A DNA stretch of 64,000 bases from Nonomuraea sp. NBC_00507. Its GTDB lineage: Bacteria; Actinomycetota; Actinomycetes; Streptosporangiales; Streptosporangiaceae. The translations under genes were made by a program, and so were the position numbers. The notes beneath the pieces are model-generated. The model was not told where the DNA came from. It did no database searches and was given only the letters and a program-made list of their open reading frames with translations. Positions 41,345 through 49,688 of the stretch are shown piece after piece. How positions within the stretch are numbered: the first letter of the stretch is position 1; the number at the start of each line of letters is the position of its first letter. Where the stretch lies: the NCBI RefSeq assembly GCF_036013525.1, contig NZ_CP107853.1:8432001-8496000 (forward strand). The letters are read 5' to 3'.

Positions 41345-41895
41345 TCAGACAGGGTCGGCGGCCGGGAGGCGGACCTGGAAGGCGGCGCCTTCGCCGGGCG
41401 CCGAGCGGACCTCCACCCGGCCGCCGTGGCGGTGACGATGGCCAGCACTGACTCCCCATCGGAGGTGCCCACGCCGATCCTGACCGCAGTGCCGGCGGGC
41501 GTGTGGGTGACGGCGTTCCCGACCAGGTTGCTGACCACCTGCCGCAACCGGGCCTCGTCGCCCAGCACCGGCGCGCTCGCCGTCGGCCCGCCGAACGGCT
41601 CGGTGAAGGCGATGGGCCGGGACGGGTCCAGCGCGGCGAAATTGTGCCGGGCGTCGGCGGCCAGGGTACGGAGGTCCGTCGGGGTGAGGTCGAGTCCGGG
41701 ATCGCCGGCCTCGACGAGGCCGGCGAGCAGCAGCAGGTCCTCCACCAGGCGCGCCAGCCGCCCGGACTCGCTCTCGATGCGGGCCAGCGCGGGCCCCGCC
41801 TCCGTGCCGCCCATCCGGTACAGCTCGGAGAAGCCCTTGATGCCGAACAGCGGGGTCCGCAGTTCGTGGCTGACGTCTGCGACGAACCTGCGCAT
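41345..41895 (-). pseudogene. Truncated histidine kinase, ATP lid deleted
   Basis: Begins in the HisKA helix (FVADVSHELRTPLFGIKG), then helix 2, DEARLRQVVSNLVGNAVTHTP (N box), and stops being colinear at ESVLAIV, where the G1/F/G2 boxes should be. The distal strand HGGRVEVRSAPGEGAAF is in a different frame. The membrane and HAMP parts are absent. Internal deletion plus frameshift mean no activity. Confidence 0.7.
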
Positions 41896-42412
41896 GCGGG
41901 CCTCGGACTCCGAACGCGACCCTCAAGCCTGGAACGCCTACCTCGCCGAAGGTAACGCCCGTCAACCCCGCAAGCGAGTGGGTGCCGACGTCCTGATCCG
42001 CGACGAACACGGCCACGTCCTGCTCGTGGACCCGGCCTACAAGCCAGACTGGGATCTCCCTGGCGGCATGGCCGAAGCCAACGAGGCGCCCGCCTCGGCG
42101 GCCCATCGAGAGCTCAAGGAGGAACTCGGTCTCGACCTTGAAATCGGCCGCTTGCTGGTCGTGGACTGGGTGCCACCTCACGGGCCGTGGGATGACTCGC
42201 TGATGTTCATCTTCGACGGCGGAGTCATGAAGCATCGGCACCTTGCACATCTGAAAGTCGTCGACCCCGAACTCGCCAGCGTCCGCCTCGTCGACCCAGC
42301 CGAGATGCAGGAGCTACTGCGGCCCTACGTATGGCGCCGGGTCCGCGCCGCCCTCCACGCGCTCTCTAACGCACTAGCGGTGTATTGCGACGACGGGTAC
42401 CCACTTACTTAG
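41894..42412 (+). CDS. NUDIX hydrolase
   Basis: A 172-residue protein with a complete Nudix box GMAEANEAPASAAHRELKEE-LGL (G-x5-E-x7-REUxEExGU), which binds Mg2+ and hydrolyses a nucleoside-diphosphate linkage. The first conserved stretch is RKRVGADVLIRDEHGHVLLVD. The ATG at 41894 lies at the junction with the kinase remnant, so the natural 5' end may have been replaced; the domain itself is intact. Confidence 0.8.
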   Translation: MRASDSERDPQAWNAYLAEGNARQPRKRVGADVLIRDEHGHVLLVDPAYKPDWDLPGGMAEANEAPASAAHRELKEELGLDLEIGRLLVVDWVPPHGPWDDSLMFIFDGGVMKHRHLAHLKVVDPELASVRLVDPAEMQELLRPYVWRRVRAALHALSNALAVYCDDGYPLT

Positions 42413-42466
42413 ATAGCTTCACCCCGGTCTGTGGACGCGACCTTGTCTAGGGACCGTACTCAGCCA

Positions 42467-42706
42467 CACCTCTACCGGCGGGTCAAGCAGAACGTGGCAC
42501 TGGTCTTCGTCTTCAACCGGTGGGCATCCCCGCTGGCGGCTACCGGCATGCTGTATCCGGTGTGGGCCATGGTCGCCGTGGCCGCCTCCGCGACCACGAT
42601 CTTCCTCAACTCCGTCGACGGCCGATCACGGCTGCTGTTCGCCGCCATCGCCATCATCGGCCGCCATCCCACACTTGAGCAAAGCCCCACCTCCGCGCCG
42701 GGATAA
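42467..42706 (+). pseudogene. C-terminal fragment of a heavy-metal P-type ATPase
   Basis: RRVKQNVALVFVFN, SPLAATGMLYPVWAMVAVAAS and TTIFLNSV match the last two TM helices of P1B ATPases. The catalytic region is missing. Possible GTG start at 42431 is only fortuitous. A full CopA-type gene lies 3 kb away, so it may be debris of a paralogue. Confidence 0.6.
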
Positions 42707-43083
42707 CCACCCCGGTAAGGGGGAGGGCGCCGACCGACAACCGATGAGCACTCAAGCAACCGTACGAGGGCGATACCGTGCGGGCCTGGACCCACCGCGA
42801 TGGAGCGCTTGCCTCCATGAAAGACCACGACGGTGCCAGTACCGTGCACAGCGACCGCCATGATGCCGTCGAGTATCGCGGCGCTGCTCGGAGAACAGCC
42901 CGAGCAGGTAGACCCCGCCCCACCCCGCGCCCACCGGCGCGGGCCGTCGGCATGGGCAGCTCGGGCTGCCACCCGGTCAGCACAAGGAACGCCGCTGGCA
43001 GGCGTCGTCCTGAGCAAGTCGTCCCCGAGCAAAAGGTCCCTGCGCAGTTCCCCGGATCCGAATATCTCCTATGAAGCTTAGGT
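42707..43083. other. Non-coding or decayed stretch before the cyclodipeptide synthase
   Basis: No gene recognised in any frame. Short readings are Pro/Arg/Ser-rich, typical of out-of-frame GC-rich DNA. It ends in a more AT-rich promoter-like segment from about 43060. Confidence 0.5.
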
Positions 43084-43098
43084 ACTAAGTTACACAGG
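43084..43098 (+). promoter_or_regulatory. BlaI-like operator upstream of the cyclodipeptide synthase
   Basis: ACTAAGTTACACAGG matches the near-palindrome CCTAAGTTACTTAGG (51436-51450) at 12 of 15 positions. An overlapping CTTAG-GTA-CTAAG dyad lies at 43077-43089. Located 58 bp before the ATG. Confidence 0.5.
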
Positions 43099-43156
43099 AG
43101 AATGATCGGGCGCATACCGAGCGGCGAAAGTGCGACACGACCAGACGGGGGATCGC

Positions 43157-43912
43157 ATGTCAGAGACCAAGGAAAACACCTGCGCTCACGAACCACTACA
43201 GAGAGTGACCCGTAGAGCGCATGACGTACGCTCCGGGCAAGATTTCTCCGTACGACCGATCTCGCCGTCGTGCGTGCGCCTTCTCACCGAGCAGGTCCAT
43301 GCGTGCCTGGGAATAAGCCCGTTCAACAGCTACTTCACCACCGAGCGCATCACCGAACTGACAGCCTGGGCGTTGGACACCTTCACCGCCGTCCACCTGT
43401 TCGTCCCGGACGTGCCCGCTGCTGTGACCCTGCAAGCACTTGGCTACACGCAGGAACGAGCCGCTGCCAAAGCGCGCCGCCAGGCGCGCTACTTGCGCAA
43501 CAAGATCTGCCGTGCTCTGGCCTCCCTAGGCGTGACCGGCCCGGAGGCGATGATCCTCGACTGGGCGGTCCTGTCGCAGAACACCCGCTACCAGGAGTCC
43601 CTGGACGCCACGTACGAGGCGTTCGCATCCGACGAACAGTTCGCCGGCACCTGCGTCGAGGCCAGCCGCTGGGTATTGCAAGGCCGCCTCGAACCGCACG
43701 AGATCACCGCGACCCGGCTGGAGACCGCCGTGGACTACCTGCTCGCCGAACTACCGCTGTTCCTCGACACGGCGGCGATCGTGGGCCGGCCCGCCTCGGT
43801 GTTCTGCTACCACCAGTCGACCGGCTTCCTTGAGCGGCTTTACGCCCGGGAACTACCGATGAAGCCGGCCGACCGACAGGGCTTCGTCGTTGTCCCGCCG
43901 GAACTCAGATGA
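43157..43912 (+). CDS. tRNA-dependent cyclodipeptide synthase (NYH subfamily)
   Basis: A 251-residue CDPS, which uses two aminoacyl-tRNAs to make a 2,5-diketopiperazine. Catalytic Ser54 in GISPFNSYFT, Tyr194/Glu198 in DYLLAELPLF, and Tyr218 in CYHQST match AlbC Ser37, Tyr178/Glu182 and Tyr202 with the same spacing. Asn57 with Tyr218-His219 defines the NYH type. The basic helix AAAKARRQARYLRNKICRAL would bind tRNA. ATG at 43157 has GGGGG upstream. No oxidase, P450 or methyltransferase is adjacent. Its end overlaps the convergent M56 peptidase gene by 8 bp. Product amino acids cannot be read by eye. Confidence 0.88.
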   Translation: MSETKENTCAHEPLQRVTRRAHDVRSGQDFSVRPISPSCVRLLTEQVHACLGISPFNSYFTTERITELTAWALDTFTAVHLFVPDVPAAVTLQALGYTQERAAAKARRQARYLRNKICRALASLGVTGPEAMILDWAVLSQNTRYQESLDATYEAFASDEQFAGTCVEASRWVLQGRLEPHEITATRLETAVDYLLAELPLFLDTAAIVGRPASVFCYHQSTGFLERLYARELPMKPADRQGFVVVPPELR

Positions 43913-44855
43913 TCATGCAGTAGTCCTGGGCAGCCGCGACCACCGCAGGCGTGACCGCGATAATCAGCGGCGTCACCGCCGCGGCAAGCGCAAGAACACC
44001 GGCCGGGACGATGACCGCCGCCTTCAACGGAGCCGTGCGGACCAGAAGCCTCCGTACGCGGTGCCCCGTGTCACGACCGGACGCAGCCAGCGCGGACCGG
44101 GGGGTCACCTGACCGTCGGCCAGCCTCAGCAGCGCGTCGGCGACGGTCAACCGGTCGGCGGCCTTGACGGCGACATCGTCGGCGGCCAGTTCGGTCAATC
44201 GGCCGATCTCCCGCGCGGCCAGCCTGAACAGCAGTACCCGCGGAAAGGCCCGCTTCACGCCCCGGGCCACCGCCACCACCAGGTGGTGATGCCCGCGCAG
44301 GTGGGCCCGTTCGTGGGCGAGCACCGCCGCCAACTGACGGTCGTCGAGGGCGGCCAGCGTCGAGGTGGTCAGTACGATCCGGCCACCTCCGCCAGGTAGG
44401 CAGTAGGCGGCGGCGATGTCATGATCCAGCACCAGCGCACCGAGCGCCGTGTCCCGGCGGGCCACCATCTCCAAAACCGCCACGTGCCGCCGCCGCTCGC
44501 CGCCGGCGGCCACCAGTTCGAGACTGATGCCGTAGAGCAGCCGTCCTATGATCCCGACAGAGACCACAAGTCCCACAGTGGCCACCAGCGCCCCGCCTGG
44601 GGTGGCATAAGCGGCGCGCACCATGAGCACGCACGCGTTGAGGAACTGCGCCAGATCAGCGCCGGGCGCGCTGACCGGTATTACCACCGTCAATCCTGCC
44701 AAGACGGCCGCTCCCACGACCGCCGCGCTGAGCGACTGCCAGCACAGGATGGCCAGCCGCGGCGCTCGGTCCAGCCATACGGCTCGGCGCAGAACGAGCG
44801 GGCCCAGCACGGCGACGGCGACGCCGTACGCCAGCAGGATGAGGGCGACGTTCAC
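43905..44855 (-). CDS. M56/BlaR1-like membrane metalloprotease
   Basis: A 316-residue membrane protein with TM segments at residues about 4-22, 37-60, 85-110 and near 270-300. The zinc motif LAHERAHLRGHH (HExxH) has a downstream Glu in ELAADDVAVKAADR. It lacks the external penicillin-binding sensor of true BlaR1, like the M. tuberculosis Rv1845c type. It overlaps the BlaI gene by 4 bp; the pair likely forms a signal-protease/repressor unit. What it senses is unknown. Confidence 0.85.
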   Translation of the reverse strand: MNVALILLAYGVAVAVLGPLVLRRAVWLDRAPRLAILCWQSLSAAVVGAAVLAGLTVVIPVSAPGADLAQFLNACVLMVRAAYATPGGALVATVGLVVSVGIIGRLLYGISLELVAAGGERRRHVAVLEMVARRDTALGALVLDHDIAAAYCLPGGGGRIVLTTSTLAALDDRQLAAVLAHERAHLRGHHHLVVAVARGVKRAFPRVLLFRLAAREIGRLTELAADDVAVKAADRLTVADALLRLADGQVTPRSALAASGRDTGHRVRRLLVRTAPLKAAVIVPAGVLALAAAVTPLIIAVTPAVVAAAQDYCMII

Positions 44856-45238
44856 TGGACGGACTCATCCGATCTGGCCGCGTCCAGCAGCGCTCGCAGT
44901 TGGGCGACCTCGCCCTGATCCATCCGCTCGACGAACCGCGCCAGGGCGGCGGTCCGATCCAAGCTCGCATCCAAAGCGTCGGCCATCAGCCCGGCCACGT
45001 AGTCTTCGCGGCTGGCCTTGGCCCAATACAGGTAGGCGCGACGCTTCAGCTCCCTGTCCACCCATCCCTTGCGGTAAAGAATCTCCATCACGGTCTGCAC
45101 GGTGGTGTAGGCCAGCTCGCGCTCCTGGCGTAGCCGAGTGAGCACCTCGCGCACCGGCAGCGGGCCATCGGCCGCCCACATCACGTCCATGATGGCGGAC
45201 TCCAGGTCACCCAATCCCCGCACCATTCTGCCGCTCAC
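44852..45238 (-). CDS. blaI: BlaI/MecI/CopY-family repressor
   Basis: A 128-residue protein with the family winged helix (LGDLESAIMDVMWAADGPLPVREVL, AYTTVQTVMEILYRKGWVDRE, AYLYWAKASREDYVAGLM) and a C-terminal dimer helix. Dimers bind dyad operators and are inactivated by the partner protease. GTG at 45238 is taken as start; the ATG at 45226 is an alternative. A near-palindrome overlaps the promoter upstream, implying autoregulation. Confidence 0.88.
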   Translation of the reverse strand: MSGRMVRGLGDLESAIMDVMWAADGPLPVREVLTRLRQERELAYTTVQTVMEILYRKGWVDRELKRRAYLYWAKASREDYVAGLMADALDASLDRTAALARFVERMDQGEVAQLRALLDAARSDESVQ

Positions 45239-45269
45239 GCCTCCAGGCCCGTCTTTCGCACCCTAATCA

Positions 45270-45284
45270 CCTAAGTTCCATAGG
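45270..45284 (-). promoter_or_regulatory. BlaI-like operator upstream of blaI
   Basis: CCTAAGTTCCATAGG, 13 of 15 identical to the best site at 51436-51450. On the minus strand it overlaps a TATGGA-like -10 element, 32 bp before the GTG, as expected for autorepression. Confidence 0.55.
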
Positions 45285-45363
45285 CAAACTTACCTGTCCG
45301 ATGACATCGATGTGGTGCCTACGGGCACGCCGGGTACTGCGGCCATGCCGTGCAGAACGGCCA

Positions 45364-45733
45364 TCAGACTCTTCTCGGGTACCGCATCGCGTACTTGCGA
45401 GCGAACGCCGGCAGGCTAAGCGTCCGGCCTGCCCAGCCACGCAAATCAGCGCCGGAGTGTCCGCCCGGCACGGCGCACACAGCGACCCCAGTAGTTGCCC
45501 ACCACCACCTTGCCCAGCAGCGTGCCGACCTCGAAGGCGCGCCCGCCCAGGTCCGTGCCGCGCGACTCAGAGGCGATCGTGCGTTCACTAGCTTGGAGCG
45601 CCTCGGACGCCACGGCCGTCCCCGACACCCGCAAGTGGGAGCTGTCGACCTGCTGCCCGGCGCAGGCGAACACAACCATGACGATCCCGGTGGCAGCCGC
45701 CACGGTCCTGATCCGCTTGCGAGGGGCCGTGAC
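45364..45733 (-). pseudogene. Broken TlpA/ResA-like thiol-disulfide lipoprotein gene
   Basis: From GTG 45733: a lipoprotein signal (GIVMVVFACAGQQ), then DLGGRAFEVGTLLGKVVVGNYWG, which is the start of a redoxin domain. The catalytic WCxxC should follow but the text changes to RCVRRAG. A later family piece, FARKYAMRYP, is in another frame near 45375-45400. Deletion and frameshift have removed the active site. Confidence 0.6.
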
Positions 45734-45752
45734 GTCCCCCGGAGCCCTCGGC

Positions 45753-48428
45753 TTACCGCACCTTGGCGAGGAACGCATCGCGGCAGCCCGTCGAGCAGAA
45801 CCATTCGGTCACGCCGGCGTGCTCGACAGAAGCAGCAGCGGTAGCGGGCTCGACCTGCATGCCGCAGATCGGGTCGGTGACGGTCGCGGGTTCCGCACCG
45901 GTTTCCACCCTGACCTCCAGGTCGGCCGATACAGATGAGGCCCGGGGAAGGTGAGGGGCGGTGAAGCGGCGCAGCCGGTTGGCGTTGCCGACCACCGACA
46001 GCGAGGACAGCGCCATCGCCGCCGCGGCGATGATCGGGCTGAGCCGGATACCGAAGAACGGGTAGAGGACGCCGGCCGCGATCGGGATGCCCACCACGTT
46101 GTAGACGAAGGCCAGGAACAAGTTCTGGCGGATGTTGCGCATGGTGGCCTTGGACAGCCGGATCGCGGTGACCACGCCGCCGAGCGCCCCGGAGATCAGC
46201 GTGACGTCGGCGGCCTCGATGGCCACGTCGGTCCCGGTGCCGATGGCGAATCCCACGTCGGCCTGGGCCAGGGCGGGGGCGTCGTTGATGCCGTCGCCGA
46301 CCATGCCGACGCGCCGGTTCTCGCCCTGTAGCCGGGCGATCTCGGCGGCCTTATGCTCCGGCAGCACCTCGGCCAGCACCCGGGTGATGCCCACCTGGCG
46401 GGCGATCGCCTCGGCGGTCCGGGCGTTGTCGCCGGTGATCATCACGACGTCCAGGCCGAGGTCCTGGAGCGCGGCCACCGCGTCGCGGGAGCCTTCCTTG
46501 ATCGTGTCGGCCACCGCCAGCACCCCTGCGGGTCCGCCATCGACGGCGGCCAGGATCGAGGTACGGCCGGCCGCGGCGAACTCGCCGGCCGCCTCCTCCA
46601 GGGCGGCAACCTCCACGCCCTCCTCAGCCAGGAAGCGGGAGCGGCCGACGAGCACCTCGTGCCCGCCTGCGGTGGCCCGGATTCCCTTGCCGGTCACCGA
46701 GTCGAAGTCAGTCACCTCCGGAATGTTCAGGCCACGCTCGTCGGCCCCTCGGGCGATCGCCTCACCCAGGAGGTGCTCCGACGACCGCTCGGCGGCCGCC
46801 ACCAACGCCAGCAGGTCGTCCTCGGCCCACCTGTTCGTCGGCGCCACATCGGTGAGGGCGGGCTGGCCACGGGTGATGGTGCCGGTCTTGTCCAGCACCA
46901 TGGTGTCCAGCTTGTGCGCGGTCTCCAGCGACTCGGCATCCCGGATCAAGATCCCAGCCTGAGCACCTTTTCCGGTCCCGACCATCACCGACAGCGGAGT
47001 GGCCAGGCCAAGCGCGCACGGGCAGGCGATGATCAGGACGGCGACCGCCGCCACCAGGGCCAGGGTGAATGCGGGCGGGGGCCCGGCGACGAACCAGACG
47101 GCGAAGGAGACGATCGCAATGGCGATGACGGCGGGCACGAAGTAGCCGGACACCAGGTCGGCCAGGCGTTGGATGGGTGCTTTGGAGGCTTGGGCCCGTC
47201 GGACCAGAGTGATGATCTGGGCGAGCATCGTCCCCGCGCCGACCTTGGTGGCCTCGAACCGGAACGCGCCGGTCTGGTTGACGGTCGCGCCGACCACCTC
47301 ATCGCCCACCCCCTTGGTCACCGGGATGGATTCGCCCGTCACCATGGATTCGTCCAGCGTGGAGCGGCCGTCGACGATGACGCCGTCCACCGGCACCTTC
47401 TCACCCGGCCGGACGACGATGACGTCGCCGGGCATGACTTGCTCGATCGGAACTTCGGCCTCGGTGCCGTCGCGCAGCACGCGGGCGGTCCTGGCCTGAA
47501 GCCCGATCAGCGCGCGGATAGCCTCGCCGGTGCCCGCCTTGGCCTTGGCCTCGAACAGCCGGCCGAGCAGGATCAGCGTGAGGATCACTCCGACGGCCTC
47601 GTAGTAGACGTTACGGACGTCCTCAGGCAGCAGGCCGGGAGCGGCGGTGGCCAGCAGGCTGTAGCCGTAGGCGGCCGAGGTTCCCAGCGTGATGAGCGCG
47701 TTCATCTCCGCGCCCCGGTGGGCCAGGGTCAGCCAGCCGATCCGGTGGATGGGCCAGCCGGTGTAGAACATCACCGGTGTGATCAGCAGCAGTTGCACCC
47801 ACGGGTTCAGCAAGAGGCCCGGCACCCATCCTGCGCCGAAGACCTCGTGCGCCATCACCGCCACCGCCACCGGCGCCGTGAGGACCGCGCCGACGAGCAC
47901 CCGCCGGGACAGGTCGGCGATCTCCGCGCGACGCTCGGCGGCCTCGCCGTTCTCCGCCTCGCCCGCACCCACCGCGAGTTCGCCGCCTTCGGCGGCACGC
48001 TCAACGCGCCGGGCCGGTTCGGGGGCGCTCTGGGGCGCGCCCCCGTCGCCGGAGTCCGGCTCGACGATCAACTTCCCACGGACCATGTTCATGCCGCAGG
48101 CAAAGCCGTACTCACCGGCACGATTTGGCATCAGCTCCACGGTGGTCTTGCCGAACGCCGGCAACGCCTTGCTCGTCCCGAAGTCCGGGAAGACCACCTG
48201 AGAGGTGCACTCCCCGCTCTCGCGCCGGTCGAACGTGATGCGCAGCGGCACGCCCTGCCGTACTCGAATCTGGTCCGGCGAGTAGCCGCCCTTGACCGTG
48301 ATTTCGACCTCCTGGGCGCCCTCGCGCACCTCGGCGAGTCTGGCCTTCTTCGGCCCGAAGAAATACCAGGCCAGAAACCCGAGGAGGCCCACCGAACCGA
48401 CCAGGACCCCGATCTCTGAACCGGTCAT
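45753..48428 (-). CDS. Copper-type P1B ATPase with N-terminal cupredoxin-like and C-terminal YHS domains
   Basis: An 891-residue fusion. One TM anchor (residues 5-20) and a cupredoxin-like domain (about 40-125: [32 protein letters not shown]) precede a full CopA core. The core has actuator TGES, intramembrane CPC (ACPCALGLA, near 469), DKTGT (near 514), HP motif SSEHLLGEA and [10 protein letters not shown]. The C-terminal 40 residues are a YHS domain ([18 protein letters not shown]). It pumps Cu+ (or Ag+) out with ATP. ATG 48428 with AAGGGG upstream; the promoter holds two different operators. Confidence 0.9.
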   Translation of the reverse strand: MTGSEIGVLVGSVGLLGFLAWYFFGPKKARLAEVREGAQEVEITVKGGYSPDQIRVRQGVPLRITFDRRESGECTSQVVFPDFGTSKALPAFGKTTVELMPNRAGEYGFACGMNMVRGKLIVEPDSGDGGAPQSAPEPARRVERAAEGGELAVGAGEAENGEAAERRAEIADLSRRVLVGAVLTAPVAVAVMAHEVFGAGWVPGLLLNPWVQLLLITPVMFYTGWPIHRIGWLTLAHRGAEMNALITLGTSAAYGYSLLATAAPGLLPEDVRNVYYEAVGVILTLILLGRLFEAKAKAGTGEAIRALIGLQARTARVLRDGTEAEVPIEQVMPGDVIVVRPGEKVPVDGVIVDGRSTLDESMVTGESIPVTKGVGDEVVGATVNQTGAFRFEATKVGAGTMLAQIITLVRRAQASKAPIQRLADLVSGYFVPAVIAIAIVSFAVWFVAGPPPAFTLALVAAVAVLIIACPCALGLATPLSVMVGTGKGAQAGILIRDAESLETAHKLDTMVLDKTGTITRGQPALTDVAPTNRWAEDDLLALVAAAERSSEHLLGEAIARGADERGLNIPEVTDFDSVTGKGIRATAGGHEVLVGRSRFLAEEGVEVAALEEAAGEFAAAGRTSILAAVDGGPAGVLAVADTIKEGSRDAVAALQDLGLDVVMITGDNARTAEAIARQVGITRVLAEVLPEHKAAEIARLQGENRRVGMVGDGINDAPALAQADVGFAIGTGTDVAIEAADVTLISGALGGVVTAIRLSKATMRNIRQNLFLAFVYNVVGIPIAAGVLYPFFGIRLSPIIAAAAMALSSLSVVGNANRLRRFTAPHLPRASSVSADLEVRVETGAEPATVTDPICGMQVEPATAAASVEHAGVTEWFCSTGCRDAFLAKVR

Positions 48429-48457
48429 GTCGTCACCCCTTCGGTGCGTCTACTCAC

Positions 48458-48502
48458 AGAATACCCATATGGGGTATTTCAGCGTCAACTAAACACCTTA
48501 GG
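48458..48502 (-). promoter_or_regulatory. Promoter of the copper ATPase with CsoR-type dyad and BlaI-like site
   Basis: On the minus strand: -35 TTGACG (48483-48488), a 19-bp spacer, -10 TATTCT (48458-48463). The spacer holds AATACCC-N5-GGGTATT (48460-48478), a dyad typical of CsoR (or, with a 19-bp spacer, MerR/CueR) operators. ACTAAACACCTTAGG at 48488-48502 matches the BlaI-like site at 10 of 15 positions and touches the -35. Confidence 0.55.
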
Positions 48503-48529
48503 CGAATAGGACAGAGATCGGGTGACAGG

Positions 48530-48829
48530 TCAGCCCATCATGCCCGAGCCGTGCTGGGACATTCCGCCCATCATCGAGCCGGACATCATGTCCTCCATCT
48601 GCTGGCGGGCCTTGTCACGTTGATCAGCCGGCAGGTGGTCGGTGCAGTGCCGGATCATGGCATCTCGGTCCATGCCATCGTGGTTGCCATTGGGCGTCGG
48701 AGTGGACGTCGCACTCGGCGTCGGAGCGGGTGCCGGTGTCGCCGCAGACGCCGTGGCAGCACCGTAAACGCTGGCGCCGCCGAGAAAGGTCGCGGCCACT
48801 GCGAGCCCGATGACCTTACGCCTGATCAT
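48530..48829 (-). CDS. Small secreted Met/His-rich protein, possible copper binder
   Basis: A 99-residue protein: signal peptide (IGLAVAATFLGGASVYGAATASA), Pro/Thr linker, a helical part (MIRHCTDHLPADQRDKARQQ) and a Met-rich tail (MMSGSMMGGMSQHGSGMMG). Methionine-rich tails bind Cu+ in other exported proteins (established for CopC/CusF-like and PcoE-like proteins); here it is inferred from composition and from the adjacent copper ATPase and two-component genes. Confidence 0.7.
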   Translation of the reverse strand: MIRRKVIGLAVAATFLGGASVYGAATASAATPAPAPTPSATSTPTPNGNHDGMDRDAMIRHCTDHLPADQRDKARQQMEDMMSGSMMGGMSQHGSGMMG

Positions 48830-48877
48830 GATGTGCTCCTCTCATTCGAATCCTCACCCAGGACGCTAGGCAGGCGG

Positions 48878-48895
48878 TGTGAAGGATCTGTGAAG
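48878..48895. promoter_or_regulatory. Direct-repeat response-regulator box
   Basis: TGTGAAG-GATC-TGTGAAG: two heptamers 11 bp apart, the one-turn phasing of OmpR/PhoB-type binding sites. It lies between the divergent Met-rich protein gene and the two-component operon and could control both. Confidence 0.5.
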
Positions 48896-48989
48896 AGGCC
48901 GTGTGCGAGCTCTGTGGCCGGTCGCCGCGGTGCGGACCAGGCTGCTCGGTGAGGGGAGAATCGGAGGTATCCACGCGAAGGAGGGTCGC

Positions 48990-49688
48990 ATGACCAGCAC
49001 CGTTCTCGTCATCGACGACGAGCCGAAGCTTCGCCGCCTGGTCAAGGACTACCTGGAGCGTGATGGGTTCATCGTCTTGGAGGCTGGCACAGGGCGACGG
49101 GCTCTGGAGCTGATCGCCGCGGGCCGACCCGATCTGGTGATCCTCGACCTGGGGTTGCCGGACCTGCCTGGGGAGGAGGTGGCCCACCTGGTACGCCGGG
49201 ACAGCGACGTGCCGATCGTGATATTGACCGCCAAAGCCGGCGAGAACGACCGGGTGATGGGGCTGCGCCTCGGCGCCGACGACTACGTCGTCAAACCGTT
49301 CAGCCCGCGCGAGCTCGTGGCCCGGGTCGAGGCCGTGCTACGTCGCACCCGCGCCGGCCGTACCGCCGAGCTGGAAATCGCCTCCTACGGGGGCGGACGC
49401 CTGTCGATCGACGCCGAGCGGCGCGAGGTACGCGTGGACGGCGAGCCAATCACGCTCACCCGTACCGAGTTCGACCTGCTGGCCGCGCTGGCTTCGCGCC
49501 CGGGCCGCGCCTGGACTCGGCTGGAACTCACCTCCCGGGTGCAGGGTTACGACTTCGAGGGATACGAGCGCACCATCGACGTGCACGTGAAGAACCTGCG
49601 CCGCAAGCTCGGCGACACCCCGCCGTCGCAGCTGATCCTCACCACACCGGGCGTCGGCTACAAGCTCGGGGTCGAGCGCGATGCGTGA
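48990..49688 (+). CDS. OmpR/PhoB-family response regulator
   Basis: A 232-residue regulator. Receiver domain with acidic pair DDE at 10-12, phospho-Asp in LVILDLGLPDL, Thr in VILTAK and Lys in VVKPFSP. The C-terminal winged helix has LTRTEFDLLAALASRPGRAW and YERTIDVHVKNLRRKLGD. ATG at 48990 with AAGGAGG upstream. It overlaps the sensor kinase gene by 8 bp. Confidence 0.92.
   Translation: MTSTVLVIDDEPKLRRLVKDYLERDGFIVLEAGTGRRALELIAAGRPDLVILDLGLPDLPGEEVAHLVRRDSDVPIVILTAKAGENDRVMGLRLGADDYVVKPFSPRELVARVEAVLRRTRAGRTAELEIASYGGGRLSIDAERREVRVDGEPITLTRTEFDLLAALASRPGRAWTRLELTSRVQGYDFEGYERTIDVHVKNLRRKLGDTPPSQLILTTPGVGYKLGVERDA

Noticed and set aside
43905..45238. Beta-lactam resistance locus
   Set aside because: BlaI and an M56 protease are present but no beta-lactamase or penicillin-binding sensor domain is found in the window.
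45301..45591. Short plus-strand frame starting MTSMWCLRARRVL
   Set aside because: Lies opposite the TlpA remnant, Arg/Pro-rich, no support as a gene.
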